In this document: one piece after another, positions 56,708 to 64,000 of the stretch
Numbering within the stretch: the first letter of the stretch is position 1
How the letters are laid out: each line of letters starts with the position of its first letter
Assembly: GCA_016790075.1 (NCBI GenBank)
Contig: JAEUPP010000020.1
Location: 36,248-100,247 of the forward strand
DNA from: Rhodanobacteraceae bacterium
Lineage (GTDB): Bacteria > Pseudomonadota > Gammaproteobacteria > Xanthomonadales > Rhodanobacteraceae
DNA: 64,000 bases
Direction of reading: 5' to 3'
Made by a program: the position numbers and the translations under genes
The notes under the pieces: generated by a model
Seen by the model: only the letters and a program-made list of their open reading frames with translations
Database searches by the model: none
What the model was told of the DNA's origin: nothing

Positions 56708-57745
56708 GTGTCGCGTTATCCACAACCGTACCAAAAGCTCATCGATGCCACGCAGACGCCAACGCGCTTTGACGAGAACTCGCGTTTTCCGGGTGCCGGG
56801 CACCGTTGGAGTGATGCCGAGCGCGATGCCGTCGTGCTGGCCTGGGCAAGCAGACGGCCGCTGCTGGTGCGCGGCGAGCCGGGCTGTGGCAAGAGTCAGC
56901 TCGCCCACGCGCTGGCGCAGGTGCTGGGTGTCGATATCTTCCCGGAAGTTATCCATCCGCGGTTCGAGGCCAACGATCTGCTGTATCGCGTCGACAACAT
57001 CGAGCGTCTGGCCTGTGCGCAACTGCTTGCGGTGCGCCGCTCCGGCGATGTCGACGTCAGCAAGGAAATGGACCTGGCTCGCTTCGTCAGGCCGGGTGCG
57101 CTGTGGAGGGCCATGCAGCAGACGATAGACGCAGTGCACCAGCGCTGGCCCCGGGCGGTGGTGCTGATCGACGAGATCGACAAGGCAGACGCCGATGTGC
57201 CGAACGCGCTGCTCGAGGTGCTGGGAAACCGCAGCTTCACACCACCGGGCTTTGGGACCGTCGAGTGCAGCCAGAACTCGCCGTTGATCATCATCACGAC
57301 GAACGAAGATCGCGAGCTGCCACCGGCCTTCCTGCGCCGCTGTCAGGTGCTGAATCTGGACCCGCCGCACGGGGAGGGTGAAGCCGCGTTCTGCGCATGG
57401 ATGGAGCATCGGGCGCTGGCGCATCCGCGCATCGCCGCTCTGGATCAGGACGACTTGCGGCACCGCGCGGCGAGGCAGGCACGGGCCGACCGGGAGACGG
57501 AGCGGGATCCGGAACCCTTGCTGCGCCGCGCGGCGCGGCAGGTATGGGCGGACCGCGAGACGGCGCGGGAAAAGGACCTGGGCCTGGTGGGACTCGCCGA
57601 GTACCTGGACCTGCTGCATGCGCTGGCCGAACTCGCCCAGGACGATGCGCAGCAGGCCGGCACCATGCTGGATGATCTGTCGCGCTACGCGCTGGTCAAA
57701 CACCGGGAGCTGTCGCAGCAACGGCCTGCGGTGGGCACTCCCTAG
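56708..57745 (+). CDS. MoxR-type AAA+ ATPase
   Basis: 345 residues. Walker A is GEPGCGKS at 56-63, Walker B VVLIDEIDKAD at 151-161, and sensor 1 IIITTNED near 192. Two imperfect repeats of RAAR(Q)xxADRET near 255-290 are unusual. GTG 56708 follows AAGGAG and lies 12 bases after the TIR gene; the next gene starts 3 bases after its stop. MoxR ATPases act as remodelling switches, here probably licensing the TIR effector. Confidence 0.87.
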   Translation: MSRYPQPYQKLIDATQTPTRFDENSRFPGAGHRWSDAERDAVVLAWASRRPLLVRGEPGCGKSQLAHALAQVLGVDIFPEVIHPRFEANDLLYRVDNIERLACAQLLAVRRSGDVDVSKEMDLARFVRPGALWRAMQQTIDAVHQRWPRAVVLIDEIDKADADVPNALLEVLGNRSFTPPGFGTVECSQNSPLIIITTNEDRELPPAFLRRCQVLNLDPPHGEGEAAFCAWMEHRALAHPRIAALDQDDLRHRAARQARADRETERDPEPLLRRAARQVWADRETAREKDLGLVGLAEYLDLLHALAELAQDDAQQAGTMLDDLSRYALVKHRELSQQRPAVGTP

Positions 57746-57748
57746 CCT

Positions 57749-60415
57749 ATGACCGCGCCACGGACCCGGCTTCCGGTGGGCCGCGTCGGACGCGCGGATT
57801 TGCTGCTCGCGCTGCAGGAGTTGTCGTGGACTGGCCCGGTGCTGCTGACCTCGCACGAGGCGAGCTTCGTGCGCCAGCAGGTTGTTCAGCTCGCCGCCAC
57901 GGTGGAATCGGGCGTCACCGTCGAGGCAGATCCGGAGACGCCCGCCCCCGAGCTGCCGCGCGAACCACAGGTCACGCAGGATCGCCTCCGGTTCGAGTCG
58001 CAGTGGATAGTGACCGAAGATCGCTCGCTGGCCCAGCTCGCACCGCTCGAACGCGAGGCGCCCCTTCTGACGCCGCTTGACAGCGCACAGATCAAGGCCG
58101 AACGCGATCGGGTTGGGAGCAGCGTGGTGCGTGGCCATTGGCCGTGGTTCCGGCGCCGCCTGCGCCAGGCGCTCAATCCGCTGAACCATCACCACCGGCA
58201 GCCCATCGACTTCGAGCGTCTGGGCCAGCAGCTGGCAACCGGCACGGTTCCCGAGGTGTGGCCACGCCGGCGTCTGGAACGCTGGCCGGGCGGGCTGACG
58301 CTGCTGATTGACGAACGCCCGTTGCTGGGTGTCCTGCAGGGTGAGTTCGATCTCCTGGCCAGCAAGCTGCGCCGCAGCATCGGCAGCCGCAGTGTCCGGG
58401 TTCTGCGGCGGAACTTCGGCAGTGCTGTGTTGCCGCGTACGCCGGGTCCAGGCCCGCTGCTGGTGGTCACCGACTGGACCGGGTTGCCGCCACACACGCT
58501 GCACTGGTTCAAGGAACAGCGGCGCAACCAGCGCGCGCCTCTGGTGCTGTGCCCCGAGCCGGGTGCCGGCGTCGGTGTCGAGCAGATCGCACTGGTCAGC
58601 CGGGGGCAGCAGGATCGAGGCTCGCTGGCGCCGCTGCGGGCTTTGATCGACGCCTTCGGCTACGTCGATGATCGGCTGCTGAAGGCGCTGGTCGAAGAGC
58701 AATGTCCAGGCCGGTCGAGCTGGCGCCATCTGCTCTCGCTGCTGCGGGACCCGATGATCGAACGTTTTCCTGGTGACCTCGGTTTCGGCATCACCGAATG
58801 CCGCAGCGAACTGGGCAGCGCATGCACGGAGGTGGCCAGGCTCCCTGCCGCGCGTATCGCGCGGGCCATGCAACGGATGCAGCTGCTGCATGGCCTGGAA
58901 GGTGCCACCAGCTATTACGGCGGCATGCTGCGTTTCGCCTCGCGACTCCAGAGCGTATCGCCCGCGCTGAGCCGGCAGCTGGATCTGGCGGACCACTACT
59001 TTCTGCAGCAGGTAGGGCCCAGGCTTGCGCACACACCCGATCCGGCATTGGCGCTGCGGGTCGTCCGCGCGCTGCGCAGCCAGGGTCCGTTGCGCGAGAA
59101 GGCGCGTTATGCGCAGCTGCTGGGGCAGGCGGTAGCCGTGAGCGAGCAAGAGTGGGACGCCGCGCCGCCCCAGTCCGTCCCGCGCCGCGCGTATGTGCTG
59201 AGAGCGGTTGGCAGCCAGCTCCGTGTATCACCCGAAGTGGGTGGGCCGTTGCGCGCCGCCGTACTCGCGCAAGGCCTGCAGTTGCCGGAGCAAGGCGCCA
59301 GCATGACGGCGGTGCTGGGTCACGAACGCCGGGTGGTATACCTGAAGGACTGTGGCAGCGGCGGGATCGATGGCGGCGAGCACACGCGTCTCGGCGTGGT
59401 CGCGGGCGACAGGCTGGTTGAACTCGTCCGTGTGCAGCGCCCCAGCTGGGCGCTTGGCTGGGGCCGTGATCGGCAGGGGGCTTATGTGCTGGTGCCGTCC
59501 CCGTTCGGCAAGCCGCAGCGCTTTCGCATCCCCGAGGGCGAGGGCGAACACCCGGTTGCGCCCTGGATTCCGGCCGGCGCCAGCGAAGTGCTGCAACCGT
59601 TGCCGCCAACCGCCGGAGCCAAGCTCGCGATCGGCATCGATCACTTTGGTGTATTTGTAACGGTCGAGATCAATGGTTCGACGCAGCGCCTGCGCTGGAT
59701 CGAGCCGGGTAGTTTTTTGATGGGGTCGCCCGGTGACGACGACTGGGCCTTCCGCGACGAAAAGCCGCAGCATCAGGTGACCCTCTCCCGCGGCTACTGG
59801 CTGGCCGACACTGCCTGCACCCAGGCTTTCTGGCTCGCGGTAGTCGAAGACAAGTACCCGCGCGAATCCAGCGACGATCTGCAATGCCCGGTTGAACAGG
59901 TGAGTTTCACGGAGGTGCAGCAGCGATTCTTCAGCAAGCTGCGGGCTTTGTTGACACCCCGTTCCACGTTGCGCGGGCCTCTGTTGGACTGGCGCGAAGA
60001 CAGCGACGGTGCGGAAGGCTTGCGGCCGGAGCTGCCCAGTGAAGCCGAGTGGGAGTATGCCTGCCGGGCGGGTACGTCAACCCGGTACAACGTCGGTGAT
60101 GCGCTGTCTCCAGCACAGGCGAACTTCGGGAACCGGCTAAGGCGCACGTTGCCGGTGGCCGACCTGCCGCCGAACCGCTGGGGCTTGTACGCGATGCATG
60201 GCAATGTCAGGGAGTGGTGCAGGGATGGATTGCGTGCTTACACCCGTGTTGCGTTGGTGGACCCGGAGGGGCCACAGGGTTTGAATCGTGCCGTGCGCGG
60301 CGGCTCGTGGTTCTACGGCGCGCGGGGCGCGCGTTCGGCGTGCCGCCTTGCGTACCTCGGGTCGTATCGCTTCGACGATCTGGGCTTTCGCTGGTGCCTG
60401 AGGCCGTCCAGCTAA
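57749..60415 (+). CDS. SAV_2336-like protein fused to a DGR-diversified FGE domain
   Basis: 888 residues. Residues about 130-330 contain RRRLERWPGGLTLLIDERPL and PGPGPLLVVTDWTGLP, resembling the SAV_2336 N-terminal domain found beside MoxR ATPases. The middle is helical. Residues about 640-888 are a formylglycine-generating-enzyme/sulfatase-modifying fold: RWIEPGSFLMGSPGDDDW, LPSEAEWEYACRAGT, MHGNVREWCRDG, RAVRGGSW and GFRWCL. This fold is a C-type-lectin-like scaffold. The segment between GGSW and LGFRW is the variable repeat (60311-60379), so the tip loops of the domain are the diversified face. Inferred role: target or ligand recognition for the TIR/MoxR system. Confidence 0.82.
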   Translation: MTAPRTRLPVGRVGRADLLLALQELSWTGPVLLTSHEASFVRQQVVQLAATVESGVTVEADPETPAPELPREPQVTQDRLRFESQWIVTEDRSLAQLAPLEREAPLLTPLDSAQIKAERDRVGSSVVRGHWPWFRRRLRQALNPLNHHHRQPIDFERLGQQLATGTVPEVWPRRRLERWPGGLTLLIDERPLLGVLQGEFDLLASKLRRSIGSRSVRVLRRNFGSAVLPRTPGPGPLLVVTDWTGLPPHTLHWFKEQRRNQRAPLVLCPEPGAGVGVEQIALVSRGQQDRGSLAPLRALIDAFGYVDDRLLKALVEEQCPGRSSWRHLLSLLRDPMIERFPGDLGFGITECRSELGSACTEVARLPAARIARAMQRMQLLHGLEGATSYYGGMLRFASRLQSVSPALSRQLDLADHYFLQQVGPRLAHTPDPALALRVVRALRSQGPLREKARYAQLLGQAVAVSEQEWDAAPPQSVPRRAYVLRAVGSQLRVSPEVGGPLRAAVLAQGLQLPEQGASMTAVLGHERRVVYLKDCGSGGIDGGEHTRLGVVAGDRLVELVRVQRPSWALGWGRDRQGAYVLVPSPFGKPQRFRIPEGEGEHPVAPWIPAGASEVLQPLPPTAGAKLAIGIDHFGVFVTVEINGSTQRLRWIEPGSFLMGSPGDDDWAFRDEKPQHQVTLSRGYWLADTACTQAFWLAVVEDKYPRESSDDLQCPVEQVSFTEVQQRFFSKLRALLTPRSTLRGPLLDWREDSDGAEGLRPELPSEAEWEYACRAGTSTRYNVGDALSPAQANFGNRLRRTLPVADLPPNRWGLYAMHGNVREWCRDGLRAYTRVALVDPEGPQGLNRAVRGGSWFYGARGARSACRLAYLGSYRFDDLGFRWCLRPSS
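60311..60379 (+). repeat. DGR variable repeat 1 (VR1)
   Basis: 69-nt core (23 codons) in the 3' end of the SAV_2336/FGE gene, flanked by 24 bases upstream and 23 downstream that are identical to the template. Against the template at 60747-60815, 15 of the 19 adenine positions are changed and only 3 of the 50 other positions. All 12 adenine-containing codons are altered. Confidence 0.9.
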
Positions 60416-60498
60416 GCGGAGCTTAAGGCCAGGCAGCCCGGAGGGCTGCTGCAGGGGCAGCCGGGCGGAGCCCGGCGGTGAGGGCCGCGGAGCGGCCC
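60413..60498 (+). promoter_or_regulatory. Hairpin series downstream of VR1
   Basis: Four consecutive hairpins, each with a GGA loop: TAAGC/GCTTA (60413-60425, including the stop codon), GCAGCCC/GGGCTGC (60433-60449), GCCGGGC/GCCCGGC (60460-60476), GGGCCGC/GCGGCCC (60482-60498). DGR homing needs a hairpin/cruciform just after the variable repeat. None follows the template. Confidence 0.8.
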
Positions 60499-60722
60499 GA
60501 TTACTGTCGGAGTATCGGTGGGCCAGCACGACGTTGTGATATCGGCACTGTCGCCCGAAGTGGGTGCGCAGGCCTGGTATCACCGCTTCAAGGGTGGCGA
60601 CGTCCTGTGTCCCGTTGGCGCGACGGGCATACAGGCCGTCGACACGCTGCTGATATGCGCTTTTTTTGGTGCGGGAGTGTCTATGATCGCCAGCTGTGAG
60701 GATGATCGAAACCCGCAAGCGC

Positions 60723-60838
60723 CGTGCCGTGCGCGGCGGCTCGTGGATCAACGACGCGCAGAACGCGCGCTCGGCGTACCGCAACGCGAACCACGGGTCG
60801 AATCGCAACGGCAATCTGGGCTTTCGCTGGTGCCTGAG
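60723..60838 (+). repeat. DGR template repeat (TR)
   Basis: Non-coding copy of the variable segment with a 69-nt core at 60747-60815 containing 19 adenines, mainly as AAC and AAT codons. It translates to GGSWINDAQNARSAYRNANH in frame, the Asn-rich look of classical templates. Flanks match both variable repeats until base 60838, after which it diverges (CTCATCC, where both repeats have GxCGTCC). It sits between the two FGE genes. The surrounding gap 60416-60984 holds no recognisable accessory protein (Avd) or reverse transcriptase. Confidence 0.88.
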
Positions 60839-60984
60839 CTCATCCGCTGCCGGGTGGATTCCCATGCAGTGCACGACCCGATCGTCCCTCACGAGCAGCC
60901 TGACTGTTCTGCAGGCAGGTTGCCGAACCGCAAGGCCCTGGGCGCGTTGGTAGCATCGGTGGATGCCGAGCGAAGGCCCGCCCA

Positions 60985-61815
60985 GTGGCCAACTTCGGTG
61001 TTGCCGCGGTGAACCGCTACCCGGATGTGTTTCCCCCGGCCTGGGCCAGTGCCTATGGCGATGATGCCTATGGCCTGTGGGCGGAATTGACCTGCAACGA
61101 CGCCACCCAGCGCTTGCGCTGGATAGCGCCGGGGACGTTCCTGATGGGGTCGGAGGGTGCCTTGGCTGACGAGGATGAGAAACCGCAACATCCGGTCACG
61201 CTGAGCCAAGGCTATTGGCTAGCCGATACAGCCTGCACGCAGGCTTTCTGGCTGGCCGTTGTTGCCGGAGACAATCCCAGTCATTTCCCGCAGGACCTGA
61301 ATTGCCCGGTGGAGCGGGTCAGCCTGTGGGATATCGAGACGCGCTTCTTGCCTGTCCTGCAGGCGGCCCTCGGCGAGGTCGCTCAGGTGCAGCTGCCCAG
61401 TGAAGCGCAATGGGAATACGCCTGCCGCGCAGGCACCCGCACCGCGTTTGCGTATGGCGATACGGTGACACTGGAGCAGGTCAATTACGGGGACGGTTCG
61501 TTCGCGAACCAACAGAAGAAGGAAAAGCAGCCCTTTCGCCGGCGCACCGTGCCGGTCGCCAGCCTGCCGCCCAACCCCTGGGGCTTGTACGAAATGCATG
61601 GCAATGTCTGGGAGTGGTGCAGGGATGGACGGCGCGATTACGCCGCGGCTGCGGTAGTGGACCCGGAGGGGCCACCGGGTGAAATCCATGCCGTGCGCGG
61701 CGGCTCGTGGCTCTACGACGCGCGGGACGCGCGCTCGGCGTTTCGCGGCGCGCTCCGCGGGTCGCTTCGCTTCGGCTATCTGGGCTTTCGCTGGTGCCTG
61801 AGGTCGTCCAGATAG
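60985..61815 (+). CDS. Stand-alone FGE-domain protein with VR2
   Basis: 276 residues from GTG 60985, consisting of only the FGE/sulfatase-modifying fold: RLRWIAPGTFLMGSEGALAD, LPSEAQWEYACRAGTRTAFA, MHGNVWEWCRDG, HAVRGGSW and GFRWCL. It closely follows the C-terminal domain of the 888-residue protein, so it is a second target gene. There is no SAV_2336-like part, signal peptide or membrane segment. The 5' end starts within a GC-rich region with weak AAGG ahead. It may be a separate binding subunit, or a partial duplicate that still gets diversified. Confidence 0.8.
   Translation: MANFGVAAVNRYPDVFPPAWASAYGDDAYGLWAELTCNDATQRLRWIAPGTFLMGSEGALADEDEKPQHPVTLSQGYWLADTACTQAFWLAVVAGDNPSHFPQDLNCPVERVSLWDIETRFLPVLQAALGEVAQVQLPSEAQWEYACRAGTRTAFAYGDTVTLEQVNYGDGSFANQQKKEKQPFRRRTVPVASLPPNPWGLYEMHGNVWEWCRDGRRDYAAAAVVDPEGPPGEIHAVRGGSWLYDARDARSAFRGALRGSLRFGYLGFRWCLRSSR
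61711..61779 (+). repeat. DGR variable repeat 2 (VR2)
   Basis: 69-nt core at the 3' end of the second FGE gene. Against the template, 15 of 19 adenine positions are changed and only 1 of 50 other positions. Substitutions differ from VR1 at many sites, so each repeat was mutagenised independently. Confidence 0.9.
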
Positions 61816-61820
61816 GGCGA

Positions 61821-61883
61821 GCAAGCGGAGCTTGCCCGGCAGGGCAGCCCGGAGGGCTGCCAGCGCGCGGGCGGAGCCCGCGC
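61821..61883 (+). promoter_or_regulatory. Hairpin series downstream of VR2
   Basis: Three GGA-loop hairpins: GCAAGC/GCTTGC (61821-61835), GGCAGCCC/GGGCTGCC (61843-61861), GCGCGGGC/GCCCGCGC (61865-61883). The second contains the whole second hairpin after VR1. The arrangement at both repeats suggests a conserved homing signal. Confidence 0.78.
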
Positions 61884-62001
61884 GACGCGACATGGGCCAT
61901 TGGGGCGGGTGTCCCAGGCAGCGTGGAATGTTTCTGAATTCTGCGCGGCCACGGGTTTTCCTGACGTTTTTTGCCAGGGGCGCAACGATTCGAGCCGGCA
62001 A

Positions 62002-63537
62002 CTACTCGAGCCCGTCCGCAAACACGCGTTCGCTGCGGCTGCGCGCGAGTAGCTCGAGGTAAACCTCGATGTTTGTATATCCCGGCTGGCCGAGCAGCGG
62101 CAGGGATAGTTGCAGACCATTGTTGTCGGCCGCGCCCGTGCCTAGGCCGTGGCTCGTATGTAGTTGCTCGAACGCATCGGGCAGGCCGTCTGCATCGAGG
62201 TCCGACGGCGGTGCGGGAGGTGTGTCGGGTGCGAAGTCGAGTGAGAGTGCGTCGTTCGCTGCTGGCAGTTCGTGCGGTATCGCAGGAATTGCGCCGGTTG
62301 CGACGGATGCGGCATAGCGCCGGTCCATCGTGTCGTGTGGCTGCGCGCCGACCTCAAGCGGCAGGTCGCGCGGCAGGCGGTCGCTGCTGCGGTAACTCAC
62401 GGCAGGAAACACGTGCCGCTCACTGCGCCGCAGCGCGGTACCGGAACTCGTGTTGCCGCCGGGTTCCGGCGGGAAGTCGTTGCAGCAATAAAACAGTGCG
62501 TAGTCGGTCAGCGGCGCGAACCGGTCAATATGGTTGTCATGCACATACAGCATGTTCTGGCTTGGAGGCTCGCCGGTACCTGTGCCGAGCAACGTGAATG
62601 CGGCGAGTCCGTAACTGAAACCGGCCCGAGTCAGGAAACGATTGCCGACGAGATTGAGCTGCACGCGAAACGGGCCATTGGTGCTGCTGGCGTCGACCCA
62701 GGGGCCGTAGTCGATGAAATAGCCTGGGTCGAAATAGAGGTTGTTGCTGACTTCGATTCGCAGCGGAATGTTCTGACAGGCCGTGATGTCGCGCGGCGGA
62801 ATGTCGTCCTGCGCGCTGGATTCGCAGCTAATTTCGGGCAGGCGGCCTTTGATGCGGTACCAGAGATTGCGTACGAGGCTGATGCCGTCGAGAGGAAACA
62901 GCGTGTTGGAATAGTTCAGAAGTGCGCCGCCATAGGTGGCGTGATCGCCGACAGTTTCGGCGACTATGGAGTTCTGCAATGTGACATGCGACGCCCAGCT
63001 CAGCTGCACGGCTTCGTCGCTCGCGTTCGAAAGCGATACGTGATCCAGCATTGCCCGGCGTATGCCGTCCAGGCGCAAGGCATCGTCGGCACCAGGGCAG
63101 TCTCCCGGCGGGTTCAGCTGGCAGGCCGGGCGAGAGCGCAGATGGCGCACGATCAGGTTGTCGCAGTTGACGCCGCCATAGTGAGTGCCGCAGACGAGTC
63201 CGCGCACGGTAATCCCGCCGGGAGAACTCTGGCCCGCGATCGTCACGTCGCCGGCGCGTACGGTCGCTATGGCATCGATGACGCCGCTGACTTTGAACAG
63301 CACCGTACGCGGACCGCTCTGGCGCAATGCCCAGTTCAGGGAGCCGCTGTTCCCGCCGCCGATCATGCCGGCCGGATCGGCGGCCAGCGTCGTCACATAG
63401 AGCACCCGGCCGCCTCGCCCGCCGCTGGCGACAGCGCCGAAGCCCTCTGCACCCGGAAAACTCGGCAGTGATTGCGCGGATGCCTGTAGCGCAGCGCCGA
63501 TCAGCAAAGCGGGAATGAAACCAAGAAGGTTGGCCAT
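62002..63537 (-). CDS. Secreted pectate-lyase-like protein
   Basis: 511 residues with a signal peptide (LLGFIPALLIGAALQASA). The mature N-terminus FPGAEGFGAVASGGRGGRVL is the signature of PL1-type pectate lyases and related right-handed beta helices, continuing with VTIAGQSSPGGITVRG and VSLSNASDEAVQLSWASHVT. A C-terminal linker with a calcium-type repeat (SDLDADGLPDAFEQLH) precedes the end ERVFADGLE. ATG 63537 follows AGGACAAGG. It would cleave polygalacturonate or a similar polymer outside the cell. Confidence 0.82.
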   Translation of the reverse strand: MANLLGFIPALLIGAALQASAQSLPSFPGAEGFGAVASGGRGGRVLYVTTLAADPAGMIGGGNSGSLNWALRQSGPRTVLFKVSGVIDAIATVRAGDVTIAGQSSPGGITVRGLVCGTHYGGVNCDNLIVRHLRSRPACQLNPPGDCPGADDALRLDGIRRAMLDHVSLSNASDEAVQLSWASHVTLQNSIVAETVGDHATYGGALLNYSNTLFPLDGISLVRNLWYRIKGRLPEISCESSAQDDIPPRDITACQNIPLRIEVSNNLYFDPGYFIDYGPWVDASSTNGPFRVQLNLVGNRFLTRAGFSYGLAAFTLLGTGTGEPPSQNMLYVHDNHIDRFAPLTDYALFYCCNDFPPEPGGNTSSGTALRRSERHVFPAVSYRSSDRLPRDLPLEVGAQPHDTMDRRYAASVATGAIPAIPHELPAANDALSLDFAPDTPPAPPSDLDADGLPDAFEQLHTSHGLGTGAADNNGLQLSLPLLGQPGYTNIEVYLELLARSRSERVFADGLE

Positions 63538-64000
63538 GACCTTGTCCTGAAAGACGTGCCTGTTCCAGTTCAAATGTGTTCCAGTTCGAGCGTGTTCCAG
63601 TTCAAGCGCAAAAGAGCCGCGGGGCAGGACTGCGTGTGGTATCAGTCGGGGCAAGCGCCGGGGGCGCCGGACACGACCGGCTGGCAGCGCGCTTGGGCCA
63701 TGGCCGCATTGTCATGCTCCATTGGTGGCAGACGCCTGGGAAAATGCCGGGGTCAGTCCTCGGATTTTTCGGAGTTGTGGGTGGCCGCAGGTGAGGTGCT
63801 GTCGTGTTCCGGCCGCCGCGACGCTGCAGGTGGCGCACGCCCGCCAGGCGCTGGCCGCCGTCACTACCCGCTGCGCCGTGTGCGCTTGCGAGGTGCCGCC
63901 GAGGCAGCAGGAGCGGCGGTTGCGCTGAAATGCGTCCGTGCCGTGTGCTCGAGCATCTGGTTCAGGCAGCCAGGCCGCTGCATCCGCGCTATCCACCAGG
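63538..64000. other. Window edge, no gene supported
   Basis: Short frames on both strands, none recognised. The minus strand stays open from 63996 to 63712, but its content looks random. A gene could enter from beyond the window. Confidence 0.35.

Noticed and set aside
56555-59149. 864-residue antisense frame over the MoxR and SAV_2336-like genes
   Set aside because: The sense strand has Walker motifs and operon spacing; the antisense frame is a shadow.
60518-61012. Possible Avd accessory protein of the DGR
   Set aside because: The open frame has no four-helix-bundle character and runs through the template repeat; it is not like known Avd proteins.
54000-64000. Reverse transcriptase gene for the DGR
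   Set aside because: I looked for YxDD-type motifs and RT-like content in all frames around the template and found none.

Overview
The window is high-GC DNA with Shine-Dalgarno-led genes. TonB-dependent uptake, LacI and LysR regulators, secreted proteins ending in a short RIFxxGF-type motif, and an SpvB/Rhs toxin together suggest a gammaproteobacterium of the Xanthomonadales/Lysobacterales type. That assignment is an inference; no rRNA or complete tRNA is present. Much of the window is accessory DNA.

Layout. 0.2-7.8 kb: six tandem paralogous ankyrin-like genes on the + strand, each behind its own near-identical promoter and each ending in PRRR(R/C)SL. 8-16.7 kb: small membrane and hypothetical genes, an exonuclease VII large subunit-like protein with a C-terminal membrane anchor, a secreted phage-collar-like protein, a LuxR regulator divergent from a BON protein, and two small XRE regulators. 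17-28 kb: a 2551-residue SpvB/FG-GAP/Rhs polymorphic toxin followed by an array of paralogous lipoproteins (likely immunity), one copy broken by a frameshift. 28.6-36.5 kb: part of an integrative element (RadC, two ICE/plasmid-type hypotheticals, a nitrilase-fold cargo protein, a possible HEPN protein) next to a tRNA/tmRNA 3'-end-like sequence and decayed genes. 37-42 kb: a small secreted protein, an IS91-type transposase remnant, and a LysR / ene-reductase / ABM monooxygenase / quinone oxidoreductase stress locus. 42-52.7 kb: a beta-glucoside utilisation locus (TonB receptor, GH1, GPH symporter, LacI) divergent from a flavin halogenase, with three LacI-type operators between them. 52.9-61.8 kb: a membrane protein, then a tight operon TIR-cyclase / MoxR ATPase / SAV_2336-like protein fused to a formylglycine-generating-enzyme (FGE) domain, and a second FGE gene. 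62-63.5 kb: a secreted pectate-lyase-like protein.

The standout is at 60.3-61.9 kb. The 3' ends of both FGE genes are variable repeats, and a non-coding template repeat lies between them. In the 69-nt core, 15 of the 19 template adenines are replaced in each variable repeat, while only 3 and 1 of the 50 non-adenine positions differ. This is the adenine-specific signature of a diversity-generating retroelement (DGR). Both variable repeats, but not the template, are followed by a series of hairpins with GGA loops. No reverse transcriptase is visible in the window, so it must lie elsewhere or be lost. The DGR would diversify the probable recognition domain of a TIR/MoxR conflict system.
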